From positions 77,613,001 through 77,677,000 of the forward strand of contig CM059587.1 in assembly GCA_030407085.1 (NCBI GenBank): a DNA stretch of 64,000 nt, in the 5' to 3' direction. The notes beneath the pieces were generated by a model. That model was given only the letters and a program-made list of their open reading frames with translations, did not search any database and was not told the origin of the DNA. Position 1 is the stretch's first letter. The number at the start of each line of letters is the position of its first letter. A program made the translations under genes and the position numbers. Shown in pieces: positions 1 to 11,477 of this stretch. Origin of the DNA: Trichopria drosophilae. Its lineage: Eukaryota; Arthropoda; Insecta; Hymenoptera; Diapriidae.

Positions 1-169
1 TCCTTCCGAATCATTATTCGTTGATATGAACGCCTTAACAATTAGAAAACTATTCTATCTCAGATCAACTGTGCATTGTATAATTAATAAGGAGTTTATA
101 GTTACAGAAAATAAAATTAATACTAGAACTAAGACACTCGGTAATGTGATAACCCATAATTTTAAGCTA

Positions 170-919
170 CCCTATTGAAAAAATCCATGTGGATTCCATA
201 TGGATTTTCAATGTGGATTTCCATATGGATTTTCCACATGGATTCCATATGGATTGATGTGGATTCGTCTGGATTCCATATGGATTTTTGGTGTGGAATC
301 CATATGGATTTTTGATGTGGATTCCATATGGATTTTTGATGTGGATTCCATATGGATTGTTTATGTGGATTCCAGTTGGAATCCACATAAAAAATCCATA
401 ATGAATCCACATCAAAAAACAATACGGAATGTACATAAAATAATCCATAACAAATCCATACCAGAAATCAACATGCAATTCATATTCCACTTACATATCC
501 ATATGGAATCCACGTAGTATCTATGTAAAAAACCATTTCGAATCCACATCGATCCACGCGTAGACTCCATGTGGAAAATCCATATGGAAATCCACATGAA
601 GATCCGTGTCAAAAATTCATATGGAATTCAAATAAAACATCCATATGGAATCCACATTAAAATAACTATATACGGAATGTACATAAAATATTCCATAACG
701 AATCCATACTAAAAATCCACATGGAATTCATATTCCACTTACATATCCACATGGAATCCACGTGGAAAATCCATATAAAAAATCCATATGGAATCCACAC
801 CAAAAATCCATATGGAATCCAGTCGAATCCACATGGAATCCACATCGTTCCATATGGAATCCATATGGAAATCCACATTGAAAATCCATATGGAATCCAC
901 ATGGATTTTTTCAATAGGG
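170..919. mobile_element. CCCTATTG inverted-repeat MITE, copy 1 (TA target duplication)
   Basis: The element begins CCCTATTGAAAAAATCCATG and ends with the reverse complement at 919. TA lies directly outside both ends (168-169 and 920-921), as Tc1/mariner-type insertion would leave. Almost the whole interior is a degenerate 18-24 bp repeat built on ATCCATATGGAATCCACAT, in one orientation on the left and the opposite on the right, so the element is one long imperfect palindrome. Short open frames inside are by-products of the repeat. It carries no transposase and lies in the presumed intron upstream of the ABC-transporter exon. Confidence 0.8.
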
Positions 920-1145
920 TACTATTATGTGGCGGCTAAAGTCTATAATATAATCCTTCCCGAAGTGAAACTAATAAATTACCAAAATTGTAAAAAAATT
1001 TTATATGCGTACCTTGTAAAAACACCGGTAAAGAATATTATTAAGAAGCTGTGTCTTAAACAAGACTTCAATTTATTATGTATATCAGTATTGAACAGGC
1101 GTTATTTGCTGCTACGGACAAGGGTTATTACCCTTGTGTAGCCTT

Positions 1146-1690
1146 CCCTATTGAAAAAATCCATGTAGATTCCATATGGATTTTCAATATGTATTTTCCA
1201 TATGGATTCCACGTGGATTGATGTGGATTCCATGTGGATTCGTATGGATTCCATATGGATTCCACATGGGTTTTTGATATTGATTTTCATGTGGATTTTC
1301 CACACAACAACGATTTCTACAAAGCGTATAATGTATGTAGAGAAAATTCATATAGAATCCACATCAAAAATCCACATAGAATCCGTATGGAACTCCACAT
1401 AAAAAATGCATATGGAATCCACATCTGAAATCCACAAGGAATTCATGTGGAAAACCCATATGGAAATATACATAAAGAATCCATATAGATTCCACATAAA
1501 ATACACGTGGAAAATCCATATAAAAAATCCATATGGAATCCACATAAAAAAATCCATATGGAATCCACATCAAAAATCCATATGGAATCCAGACGAGTCC
1601 ACATGGGATCCACATCAATCCACATGGAATCCATGTGGAAAGTCCATAATGAAAATCCATATAGAATCCACATGGATTTTTTCAATAGGG
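1146..1690. mobile_element. CCCTATTG inverted-repeat MITE, copy 2
   Basis: Same termini and same CATATGGAATCC-type internal repeats as the copy at 170-919, but shorter. TT lies outside both ends instead of TA, so the two-base duplication is less clear. The 226 bp between the two elements (920-1145) contain nothing I recognise. Confidence 0.75.
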
Positions 1691-1793
1691 TTAAAATTTT
1701 TTCTTTGCGTTATTATGTTTTTATTTTATTTTATACAATAAGTTTAATGTTCAATTACTGTAAATGTATCCAAAGAATTAGAAATAAATATTA

Positions 1794-1794
1794 A

Positions 1795-1840
<46 letters not shown>

Positions 1841-1842
1841 TT
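1794..1842. repeat. (ATT)n microsatellite
   Basis: About 16 perfect ATT units lie just upstream of the splice acceptor at 1858. It may be the tail of a retroposed element, since LINE tails elsewhere in this window are also ATT repeats, but no element body is visible next to it. Confidence 0.85.
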
Positions 1843-1858
1843 CTGTTAAATATTTCAG

Positions 1859-2119
1859 AATCCAAAAATCTTGATTCTTGATGAAGCGACAAGTGCTTTA
1901 GATGCTGAAAGTGAAAAATATGTGCAAGAAGCTTTAGAACGTGCGACAAAAGGGCGAACTGTTTTAACAATTGCACATAGGCTAAGTACGATTCGGAATG
2001 CTGACAGAATTGCTGTTTTAGAAGATGGGAAAATTGTTGAATATGGGACATACGATGAACTGATGAAGTTATCGGAAGGACTGTTCAAAAAACTTGTCAA
2101 ACATCAAACTTTTGGTTGA
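1859..2119 (+). CDS. Last exon of an ABCB10-like mitochondrial ABC transporter
   Basis: The exon follows a clean acceptor (TATTTCAG, 1851-1858) in phase 0 and ends at a TGA. It encodes the C-terminal ~86 residues of an ABC ATPase domain: Walker B plus D-loop ([16 protein letters not shown]), then the H-loop ([17 protein letters not shown]), then the usual tail of a half transporter. The best family match I can make from memory is ABCB10, a half transporter of the mitochondrial inner membrane. Walker A and the signature motif must lie in upstream exons outside the window; the upstream sequence here is intron filled with MITEs. ABCB8 or another B-family half transporter is the alternative. Confidence 0.8.
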   Translation, partial: NPKILILDEATSALDAESEKYVQEALERATKGRTVLTIAHRLSTIRNADRIAVLEDGKIVEYGTYDELMKLSEGLFKKLVKHQTFG

Positions 2120-3576
2120 CAGATTTAATATGTAGTATAGGAGACTATGTCCCAGTGTAATTATTATACATATGTATTTGTACATTTGTTGTTATTTTTT
2201 TGAAGATAAATTTATGTAAACTATCATATATGAGATCTTTGGGATTCTTGGTTGTCCTAAAGTGAAGTAAGGATAAAATGTCAACAAAATTCTCATGAAA
2301 TTTCTTATTTATTGCACCCTATTCCTATCTAACATATTTTAATACTTGCATTACGATACCATCATGACATGATCATCGTTGAAATCGTAATGGGCTCATC
2401 ATGAACACATTTTATGTTATTTAATGTACTGATATCAAAAACCATAGGTCAGTACGAGAAGTAGAATTAAGAAAAAACAAAAAGTATCAATTTCAGTACA
2501 AATGTATATATTTTCGGTAATTATTGTCTTTGTTTGTGTTTTTGAATGATGTTTCGAACACAGATCCAAGTAGTAAAGAAGCAACTAAATTGACAATTTT
2601 CCTGTTGTCGACAACTTAATTACATATTTTGTATTAGCGAACTATTGATCGGAACGAATCAGAATTTATTGAAGATACATATTGAAGGCACCTCCCTGGA
2701 TTGTCAGGATTTACCCCCACCACGCCGCTCGTCGCCTCAGGGGCGTGTTTAGTTAGACATACGTATTGGTTTGGAGTTACAATAGGAAACGGAGAGATTG
2801 TCTGTGATTGGTCATGAACGTCACGTGATTACGGCGTAGAGGTGGAAGCGATGCTTCCCCTATTGCCGACAGTCCAGCGGGGTTTGCGGGGAAGACTCGG
2901 AACCGCCCGTGACAATCCAGCGGGCTTCTACTGTATATAATAAAATTTATAGGGGCAAATTCACAGAACTTTTAAACTCAGGTGTACGTAAGAGAAAAGA
3001 TAATTTATATTTATATTGGAAAATAAACGGTGTAAAATAAGTAAAATATTGGTAAATATTGGTGTCTATGAAGTGTTAGCTCGATAGCTGAGATTTTGAA
3101 GTGATTTTAAGAAACTAAATGAACGTAAATTGATAAATTTGATGACGAAAATTCAGAAGTGATGCAGTGAATGAATTTCAATGAATCTTCAATGAATTTT
3201 CGTTTGCTATAAAAAAATATTACGAAAAAAAACAAAAAAGGTATAAAAAATAACAGAAAATAATGGAGCTTCAAGCTTACTACGTCCTCGTGGTTAGCTC
3301 CGAGTTATGCCAAGGGTAAGCAGTCGAAGTCGGCAATATCTACTGTATAATTTTTTATCTAAAATTTAGTATTTCTTAAACTCAAACATCTTCAAAAATA
3401 GTATTAGCAAATTTTGAATCTGCCATATCAGAGTTTTCTAAATTCCAAACGTATTACATATGGGTGAAAATTTTATACATTTAATTTCTATGTATCTCCA
3501 GTTAATTGATTTATAAATACGAAAATGTACGATAAATTAGTATAACTATTTTTTTCACATTTGAATATATACTATA
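2120..3576. other. Intergenic stretch, including 3' UTR of the ABC gene
   Basis: No open frame with protein character is seen. The first few hundred bases should be 3' UTR. A GC-richer patch at about 2695-2935, with repeated 'ccagcggg' words followed by TATATAA, differs from the AT-rich surroundings and might be part of an LTR or an unrelated promoter. I cannot tell which. Confidence 0.4.
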
Positions 3577-3580
3577 TTAA

Positions 3581-4865
3581 CCCATTAACGCCTGATATGG
3601 CATTTCTTATACTTCATTTTCATCAATCAAGTATTTCGTATCAAGTTGAAAACAATTGAAAGGTACATATCCTATTATTGTTTTCGAGGTCGCTCTTCAA
3701 GATTCCGAGGTCAAAATTGAGTTTCAGCCATCAGGAATTCCAATATGGCGCCGAATTTTTAAAAAAATTCCAAAAAACTGGGAATTATTTATTCCTATCA
3801 TTTTGTTTCGAGCTATATTGGAATATTGAAATTCTATTGGAATTGTGCATAATGGTGCATAAAACAGTTGAATTTTAAGACAAAATTTTACTTTTATACC
3901 CCACATCATTGTAACGACCTCAAAATGGCCGCAACAATGAAAATTTCTTTGAAAAATTTCTGAACGTTCTAACTCGAAAACTACGTGGTTATAAAAAAAT
4001 GCTAAGAATGAAAAGTTATTAAAATTAATCGAGAAATATAGTGGAATTTTTTCAGATTTTTGTGATGATATTTTGAGAAATTTTTTTCCAACATTTTTTT
4101 CAAAATTATAATTTATTTATGAAAAATTCTGAAAAAAATTTGGTGTATTCACTTATGAATTCTACGAGTTTTTTGTTCCTTGCAATTTTTTCCAAAAGTT
4201 GATAATTTTTTGGGGGAAAAAATCCTAAACTATAATATTTGAAATTCATTTTCTCGAAAACTATCAACTTTTCGAAAGAATTGCTAAGAACGCATAATAA
4301 TTCCTCAGGGAATACACTAACTTTTTTCAGAATTTTTTGCAAATAAATTACAATTTTGAAAAAAATTTCTCAAAATGTCATCAAAAAATGTTGAAAAAAT
4401 TCCACTATATCGCTTGATGAATTTTAAGAACTTTTCATTCTAGGCATTTTTTTTTTAAGTTCGTAGTTTTTGAGTTAGAGCGTCCAGAAATTTCTCAAAG
4501 AAATTTTCATTGTTGACGCCATTTTGAGGTCGTTAGAATGATGTAGGGTATAAAAGTAAAATTTTTTCTTAAAATTCAACTATTTTATGCACCATTATGC
4601 AAGGTTTCAATAAAATTCCAATATTCTAATAGCTCGAAAAAATTGATAAGAATAAAAAATTCCCAATTTTTTGGACATTTTTTTTCGTATTCAGCGCCAT
4701 AATGGAATTTCTGATGGCTGAAACTAAATTTTGACCTCGGAATCTTGAAGAGCGACCTCGAAAACAGTAGGATACGTACCTCTCAATTGTTTTCAACTAT
4801 GATTTTGATGCGAAATACTTGATTGAAAATGAAGTACAAAAATTGTCATTTCAGGCGTTAATGGG
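3581..4865. mobile_element. TTAA-flanked fold-back element (piggyBac-like non-autonomous)
   Basis: TTAA lies on both sides (3577-3580 and 4866-4869). The ends are CCCATTAACGCC and its complement GGCGTTAATGGG. The whole 1,285 bp is a nearly complete imperfect palindrome: 'gaggtcgctcttcaagattc' near the left end reappears inverted near 4735-4760, and the symmetry continues to a centre near 4220. The CCC start and TTAA duplication are those of piggyBac-type elements. No transposase is encoded. Its right arm contains the left breakpoint of the segmental duplication at 4573. Confidence 0.85.
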
Positions 4866-4869
4866 TTAA

Positions 4870-5763
4870 TTCACCATTCAAAATGGGGGACCTCAGTTAA
4901 CATTTTGTTGAAAAATTTCTGGACGTTCTAACTGAAAAATTATGAGCTTGTTTTAAAAAATGCTAAGAATGAAAAATTCTTAGAATTCATTGAGAAATAT
5001 AGTGGATTTTTTTTCAGATTTTTTAAATGAAGTTTTGAAAAATTGAGTTGGAGCGTCCAGAAATTTTTCAACAAAGTTTGGACTGAGAACCGTCATTTTG
5101 AAGCCGCCATTTTGAATGGAGTATTAATAACCATCCTATCTTTTAGTATAACTAATTACTCCACAAGATACAGAGATTTAGCTTGATCCGAACATGGTTT
5201 CCTGTTCAAAAATATGATTATTTGAACAAATTTTTTCAAAATTCACAATTTTTTTATGTTTAAACCGCCATTGTAAAAAACTGGCGGCAGATATGCCCAA
5301 TCTGAAACCGGATTTAGGAAGTTCGAGAAAAAATAGAATAGGTATGGTTATATCAAAACGATTCAGTGAGTTTTTTCCCTAAGAAATCACCTCATGAAAA
5401 GAAGTCAAAATTTACGGCATTTCAGGACGAAACGAATTAATGATTATTTACGGTATCCTAGAAAATACTAAAAAAATTAATTGAGAACTGAACAAGAATT
5501 TTAGGAAATAAGTAATTTTTATGGTCCTATCCGATACGACCTAGAGAATTTCACCTCTTCCACATTCCTAGTTACATACATCAAACTTAGGGACTTTTGT
5601 CCCCCTCTATGTACATGTAAATCCACCCTAAAGAAGAATGAAGATTGACAGATGAAGAATTGTTTGTAAATACAATGTAATTTGTGTGTACTAAAGGTTT
5701 TTAGCTATATAATATATAAAAATTTAAGAAATATTTAAAATTAATTTGTGTTTGAAGGTTAAT
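4870..5763. other. Upstream region of Tpt1 copy 1
   Basis: Non-coding DNA, repeated at about 8535-9419. It should contain the promoter and 5' UTR of the phosphotransferase gene. TATATAATATATAAA at 5705-5719 is TATA-like, but the region is so AT-rich that this carries little weight. Confidence 0.4.
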
Positions 5764-6359
5764 ATGGCAAATGACAAAAATATAAGCAAGTGTTTATCCT
5801 ACTTGTTGCGACATGGGGCAGTGAAAGCTGGTTTAAATATTAGATCAGATGGATTTGTTGACATACATGATGTTCTTCAAAATGTTCAACTTAGAATTAA
5901 AAATATTACACTTGATGACATTTCTAGAGTGGTTGAAAACAATGATAAGAAACGATTTACTTTAAAAACTTTGATGGTAAATTGTGGATCAAAGCAAACC
6001 AAGGACACTCGATTTCAAAAGTGCATGATTTATCTTTACATCTTTTAAGTGCACCAACTTTCGACATAATACATGGAACATATCTTAATGTACTGAAAAA
6101 AATACAAAGAGAAGGACTTTCGCGAATGAATAGAAACCACATACATTTCGCAAAAGGTCAGAATTTTATTTGTGGACTTAGAAAATCTGCAGAAGTTTTT
6201 ATCTACATAGATTTTCAGAAGTCGACATGGGATGGCCTTCAATTTTTTGAATCTGAAAATGGAGTAATTCTTTGCAGTGGTGATGAAAATGGCTATATTA
6301 AGCCAAAATATTTTTTAAAATGTGTAAATAATAAAGGAGAAGTTTTATTACAAAATTAA
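5764..6359 (+). pseudogene. tRNA 2'-phosphotransferase (Tpt1/TRPT1), frameshifted copy
   Basis: This is the same gene as the intact copy at 9420-10016 but one base shorter. The A-run at 5964-5968 has five As where the other copy has six, which shifts the frame after about residue 67. The first half and second half therefore lie in different frames. Everything after the shift, including the HGT, RNH and CGLR motifs, is otherwise unchanged. A single-base loss in a homopolymer is also the commonest long-read error, so the break may be technical. Confidence 0.85.
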
Positions 6360-7353
6360 AATCGTAGGAGTTTTGTGATTTAATTTCGAGAAATATATAA
6401 AACAAGAAATATGGCCGCTAAGAAATTATTTCATACTTCCGAGCATACTTTTAAAAATATTCTGACTTTTCATGAATATAATTGATTAATGGTAAAAGAG
6501 TTTCTATATGTTATTAAATATGTAATTGTAAGACCAAAATACAAGTTTGTGCACGAAATGACACAGAAGATTTAAACTTTAAAAGTATTAAAAGTCATAT
6601 AGAGGTTAGAAATGACTTTGACAGTCAACTTGAAGAATTTTTCGTGTTCACAATCGAAAATTGCAAAATGTTATAGTTACTTGTGTTTTAACAAATACAT
6701 GTTTTCATTTTATTTAGATATTGGTAAATTAATTTATATCAATAATAAATCTTGTGCCATTAATAATAACAAATAGCTTAGGTCTAGTTGTTTGTGATAA
6801 TTGTCAGTAACTCAGTACATTATAATTTAAGTTTGACCGGTAGCGGTCGACCTAAAATGCCTAAAATATCAAGCCGTCGAAAGGTTTGCGGCTTTAACCT
6901 ACATTTACTAGCCTAAACGGCCTATGCGATCGAAGGATAGTTGGCAACAGTGGCGACAATCGACTAGGGGTATCGAATCGATATAAAAGTCGATTTGGGG
7001 ATGCGCATCTTCTCTCTAAAAAATGCTGGTGTAAAGTCACTGGGGGAATTGTAAAATTACACCGCAATGTTACGGCCTTACATGGTCAAATCGCATCTCT
7101 GAGAAGCAAAATTACAATTCTGCTGAGTATTTTACTACGATAAATGTAAATTACTACAAATATTGTCAAATTGTAGTTAATTACCCACTCTGAGAGTAGT
7201 TATTTTACTTCTCTCAATATTACTATTCGTGTGAAAATCACAACCAATATGGTAAAACTACAATCTTCCATAGTTTCTTAGAATACGACTAAATGAGGTG
7301 GTTGGGTTGGAGATATATATCCTGAAGAAGCAACGAGAAGTAAAAACAAATCT
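6360..7353. other. Downstream of Tpt1 copy 1; dispersed repeat at 7000-7353
   Basis: No gene. From about 7000 ('tctctctaaaaaatgctggtg') the sequence belongs to a dispersed repeat seen again at 10660 and 23905. It is rich in 'aattacac' and 'gtaaaattac' words. Confidence 0.6.
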
Positions 7354-7749
7354 CCCTGGCGAAAAAATCAGATTGAAAAGGAATTACTTTCATTCCGTCT
7401 TATTCCGTTTCATGCCGTAATCTGTCCCCTATCCAATCCTGGCCATTCCTGTCGAAACTGAAAATGATATTTCGGAATGATTCAGGATTCGTTAGGATTG
7501 AACTCACGGAATGAAACGGATTGCAAATCGAGTGAGAATAACCGAAGACTCGTTCGGATTGAAATGAAGGAATGAAACGGATTGCAAATATGATTTGGAA
7601 TGACTCAGGATTCGTTCGGATCGACATCGAGGAATGAAACGGTTTACATTTGTGTCTCGGAATGACTTTGAGGATGAAAACGGATAGAATTTTCCGGTAT
7701 GACATGGATTGGAACGGAATGACAAAGTGACCCGGATTAAACAGGGGAC
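7354..7749. mobile_element. CCCTGGCGAAA MITE, truncated copy
   Basis: The left end CCCTGGCGAAA and the internal 'gaatgaaacggattgcaaat' repeats match the complete element at 11012-11477. The right ~70 bp are missing because the C15A array begins in their place. Confidence 0.8.
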
Positions 7750-8248
7750 CCCCCCCCCCACCCCCCCCCCCCCCCACCCCCCCCCCCCCCCACCCCCCCC
7801 CCCCCCCACCCCCCCCCCCCCCCACCCCCCCCCCCCCCCACCCCCCCCCCCCCCCACCCCCCCCCCCCCCCACCCCCCCCCCCCCCCACCCCCCCCCCCC
7901 CCCACCCCCCCCCCCCCCCACCCCCCCCCCCCCCCACCCCCCCCCCCCCCCACCCCCCCCCCCCCCCACCCCCCCCCCCCCCCACCCCCCCCCCCCCCCA
8001 CCCCCCCCCCCCCCCACCCCCCCCCCCCCCCACCCCCCCCCCCCCCCACCCCCCCCCCCCCCCACCCCCCCCCCCCCCCACCCCCCCCCCCCCCCACCCC
8101 CCCCCCCCCCCACCCCCCCCCCCCCCCACCCCCCCCCCCCCCCACCCCCCCCCCCCCCCACCCCCCCCCCCCCCCACCCCCCCCCCCCCCCACCCCCCCC
8201 CCCCCCCACCCCCCCCCCCCCCCACCCCCCCCCCCCCCCACCCCCCCC
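7749..8248. repeat. C15A tandem array, ~31 perfect 16-bp units
   Basis: Single As fall every 16 bases from 7760 to 8240, separated by exactly 15 Cs. The array replaces the end of a MITE on its left and joins directly to the interior of a fold-back arm on its right, so it marks the junction of the two duplicated segments. Open frames here (poly-Pro on plus, poly-Gly on minus) come only from the repeat. Fifteen-base C runs repeated without error are hard to sequence, so an artefact must be considered. Confidence 0.9.
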
Positions 8249-11200
8249 AATTCAACTATTTTATGCACCATTATGCAAGGTTTCAATAAAATTCCAATAT
8301 TCTAATAGCTCGAAAAAAATTGATAAGAATAAAAAATTCCCAATTTTTTGGACATTTTTTTCATATTCAGCGCCATAATGGAATTTCTGATGGCTGAAAC
8401 TAAATTTTGACCTCGGAATCTTGAAGAGCGACCTCGAAAACAGTAGGATACGTACCTCTCAATTGTTTTCAACTATGATTTTGATGCGAAATACTTGATT
8501 GAAAATGAAGTACAAAAATTGTCATTTCAGGTGTTAATTCACCATTCAAAATGGGGGACCTCAGTTAACATTTTGTTGAAAAATTTCTGGACGTTCTAAC
8601 TGAAAAATTATGAGCTTGTTTTAAAAAATGCTAAGAATGAAAAATTCTTAGAATTCATTGAGAAATATAGTGGATTTTTTTTCAGATTTTTTAAATGAAG
8701 TTTTGAAAAATTGAGTTGGAGCGTCCAGAAATTTTTCAACAAAGTTTGGACTGAGAACCGTCATTTTGAAGCCGCCATTTTGAATGGAGTATTAATAACC
8801 ATCCTATCTTTAAAGATACAGAGATACAGAGATTTAGCTTGATCCGAACATGGTTTCCTGTTCAAAAATATGATTATTTGAACAAATTTTTTCAAAATTC
8901 ACAATTTTTTTATGTTTAAACCGCCATTGTAAAAAACTGGCGGCAGATATGCCCAATCTGAAACCGGATTTAGGAAGTTCGAGAAAAAATAGAATAGGTA
9001 TGGTTATATCAAAACGATTCAGTGAGTTTTTTCCCTAAGAAATCACCTCATGAAAAGAAGTCAAAATTTACGGCATTTCAGGACGAAACGAATTAATGAT
9101 TATTTACGGTATCCTAGAAAATACTAAAAAAATTAATTGAGAACTGAACAAGAATTTTAGGAAATAAGTAATTTTTATGGTCCTATCCGATACGACCTAG
9201 AGAATTTCACCTCTTCCACATTCCTAGTTACATACATCAAACTTAGGGACTTTTGTCCCCCTCTATGTACATGTAAATCCACCCTAAAGAAGAATGAAGA
9301 TTGACAGATGAAGAATTGTTTGTAAATACAATGTAATTTGTGTGTACTAAAGGTTTTTAGCTATATAATATATAAAAATTTAAGAAATATTTAAAATTAA
9401 TTTGTGTTTGAAGGTTAATATGGCAAATGACAAAAATATAAGCAAGTGTTTATCCTACTTGTTGCGACATGGGGCAGTGAAAGCTGGTTTAAATATTAGA
9501 TCAGATGGATTTGTTGACATACATGATGTTCTTCAAAATGTTCAACTTAGAATTAAAAATATTACACTTGATGACATTTCTAGAGTGGTTGAAAACAATG
9601 ATAAGAAACGATTTACTTTAAAAAACTTTGATGGTAAATTGTGGATCAAAGCAAACCAAGGACACTCGATTTCAAAAGTGCATGATTTATCTTTACATCT
9701 TTTAAGTGCACCAACTTTCGACATAATACATGGAACATATCTTAATGTACTGAAAAAAATACAAAGAGAAGGACTTTCGCGAATGAATAGAAACCACATA
9801 CATTTCGCAAAAGGTCAGAATTTTATTTGTGGACTTAGAAAATCTGCAGAAGTTTTTATCTACATAGATTTTCAGAAGTCGACATGGGATGGCCTTCAAT
9901 TTTTTGAATCTGAAAATGGAGTAATTCTTTGCAGTGGTGATGAAAATGGCTATATTAAGCCAAAATATTTTTTAAAATGTGTAAATAATAAAGGAGAAGT
10001 TTTATTACAAAATTAAAATCGTAGGAGTTTTGTGATTTAATTTCGAGAAATATATAAAACAAGAAATATGGCCGCTAAGAAATTATTTCATACTTCCGAG
10101 CATACTTTTAAAAATATTCTGACTTTTCATGAATATAATTGATTAATGGTAAAAGAGTTTCTATATGTTATTAAATATGTAATTGTAAGACCAAAATACA
10201 AGTTTGTGCACGAAATGACACAGAAGATTTAAACTTTAAAAGTATTAAAAGTCATATAGAGGTTAGAAATGACTTTGACAGTCAACTTGAAGAATTTTTC
10301 GTGTTCACAATCGAAAATTGCAAAATGTTATAGTTACTTGTGTTTTAACAAATACATGTTTTCATTTTATTTAGATATTGGTAAATTAATTTATATCAAT
10401 AATAAATCTTGTGCCATTAATAATAACAAATAGCTTAGGTCTAGTTGTTTGTGATAATTGTCAGTAACTCAGTACATTATAATTTAAGTTTGACCGGTAG
10501 CGGTCGACCTAAAATGCCTAAAATATCAAGCCGTCGAAAGGTTTGCGGCTTTAACCTACATTTACTAGCCTAAACGGCCTAAGCGATCGAAGGATAGTTG
10601 GCAACAGTGGCGACAATCGACTAGGGGTATCGAATCGATATAAAAGTCGATTTGGGGATGCGCATCTTCTCTCTAAAAAATGCTGGTGTAAAGTCACTGG
10701 GGGAATTGTAAAATTACACCGCAATGTTACGGCCTTACATGGTCAAATCGCATCTCTGAGAAGCAAAATTACAATTCTGCTGAGTATTTTACTACGATAA
10801 ATGTAAATTACTACAAAAAATTGTCAAATTGCAGTTAATTACCCACTCTGAGAGTAGTTATTTTACTTCTCTCAATATTACTATTCGTGTGAAAATCACA
10901 ACCAATATGGTAAAACTACAATCTTCCATAGTTTCTTAGAATACGACTAAATGAGGTGGTTGGGTTGGAGATATATATCCTGAAGAAGCAACGAGAAGTA
11001 AAAACAAATCTCCCTGGCGAAAAAATCAGATTGAAAAGGAATTACTTTCATTCCGTCTTATTCCGTTTCATGCCGTAATCTGTCCCCTATCCAATCCTGG
11101 CCATTCCTGTCGAAACTGAAAATGATATTTCGGAATGATTCAGGATTCGTTAGGATTGAACTCACGGAATGAAACGGATTGCAAATCGAGTGAGAATAAC

Positions 11201-11407
11201 CGAAGACTCGTTCGGATTGAAATGAAGGAATGAAACGGATTGCAAATATGATTTGGAATGACTCAGGATTCGTTCGGATCGAAATCGAGGAATGAAACGG
11301 TTTACATTTGTGTCTCGGAATGACTTTGAGGATGAAAACGGATAGAATTTTCCGGTATGACATGGATTGGAACGGAATGACAAAGTGACCCGGATTAAAC
11401 AGGGGAC
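8249..11407. repeat. Segmental duplication, copy 2
   Basis: Matches 4573-7749. It begins mid-arm of the fold-back element ('aattcaactatttt'), so only the right end of that element is present, and it runs on beyond 11407 into the intact end of the CCCTGGCGAAA MITE. This copy is therefore continuous with normal sequence on its right, while copy 1 is continuous on its left. Confidence 0.95.
9420..10016 (+). CDS. TRPT1: tRNA 2'-phosphotransferase (Tpt1/KptA family)
   Basis: A 198-residue, single-exon, full-length member of the family. It removes the 2'-phosphate left at the splice junction of ligated tRNA, using NAD+, and gives ADP-ribose 1"-2" cyclic phosphate. Visible family features are LSYLLRHGA near the N-terminus (conserved Arg-His), a winged-helix-like first half with DGFVDIHDVL, then HGTYL, RMNRNHIHFA, CGLRKSAEVFIYID and GVILCSGDENGYIKPKYF, which together make up the Arg/His catalytic set and NAD pocket. 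The ATG at 9420 fits the family start; an in-frame TTG at 9402 would add only six residues. Copy 1 upstream is frameshifted, so this is the working copy if both are real. Confidence 0.93.
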   Translation: MANDKNISKCLSYLLRHGAVKAGLNIRSDGFVDIHDVLQNVQLRIKNITLDDISRVVENNDKKRFTLKNFDGKLWIKANQGHSISKVHDLSLHLLSAPTFDIIHGTYLNVLKKIQREGLSRMNRNHIHFAKGQNFICGLRKSAEVFIYIDFQKSTWDGLQFFESENGVILCSGDENGYIKPKYFLKCVNNKGEVLLQN

Positions 11408-11477
11408 AGATTCCGGATAGTCTCGGATAGCACCGGTTTCGGTCGGATTAAATTCCTATCCGGAACTTTCGCCAGGG
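11012..11477. mobile_element. CCCTGGCGAAA MITE, complete copy
   Basis: Ends CCCTGGCGAAA and TTTCGCCAGGG. The interior consists of degenerate repeats of 'ggaatgaaacggattgcaaa'. The related repeat at 23905-24960 lacks it: there 'aaaacaaat' runs straight on to 'tgttactaaaa', giving a natural empty site and defining a 466 bp insertion with at most a 2-bp (CT) duplication. No coding capacity. Confidence 0.85.

Larger units (their letters stand above)
4573..7749. repeat. Segmental duplication, copy 1
   Basis: The segment matches 8249-11407 almost base for base, including gene, intergenic DNA and a truncated MITE. Differences include a one-base indel in the coding A-run at 5964-5968, the stretch 4855-4875 (extra 'aatgggtt' here) and 5144-5165. 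It starts inside the right arm of the fold-back element and stops where the C15A array starts. Real tandem duplication, collapsed haplotypes and assembly error are all possible. Confidence 0.95.

Noticed and set aside
162..1794. Several 60-117 codon frames rich in Ile, His, Trp and Pro
   Set aside because: They are the translated satellite words inside the CCCTATTG elements and occur on both strands equally.
7749..8248. CRISPR-like regular spacing
   Set aside because: The unit is a 16-bp low-complexity tandem repeat with no spacers.
7400..8305. Long proline-rich (+) and glycine-rich (-) open frames
   Set aside because: They exist only because the C15A unit has no stop in these frames; there is no gene context or codon variation.
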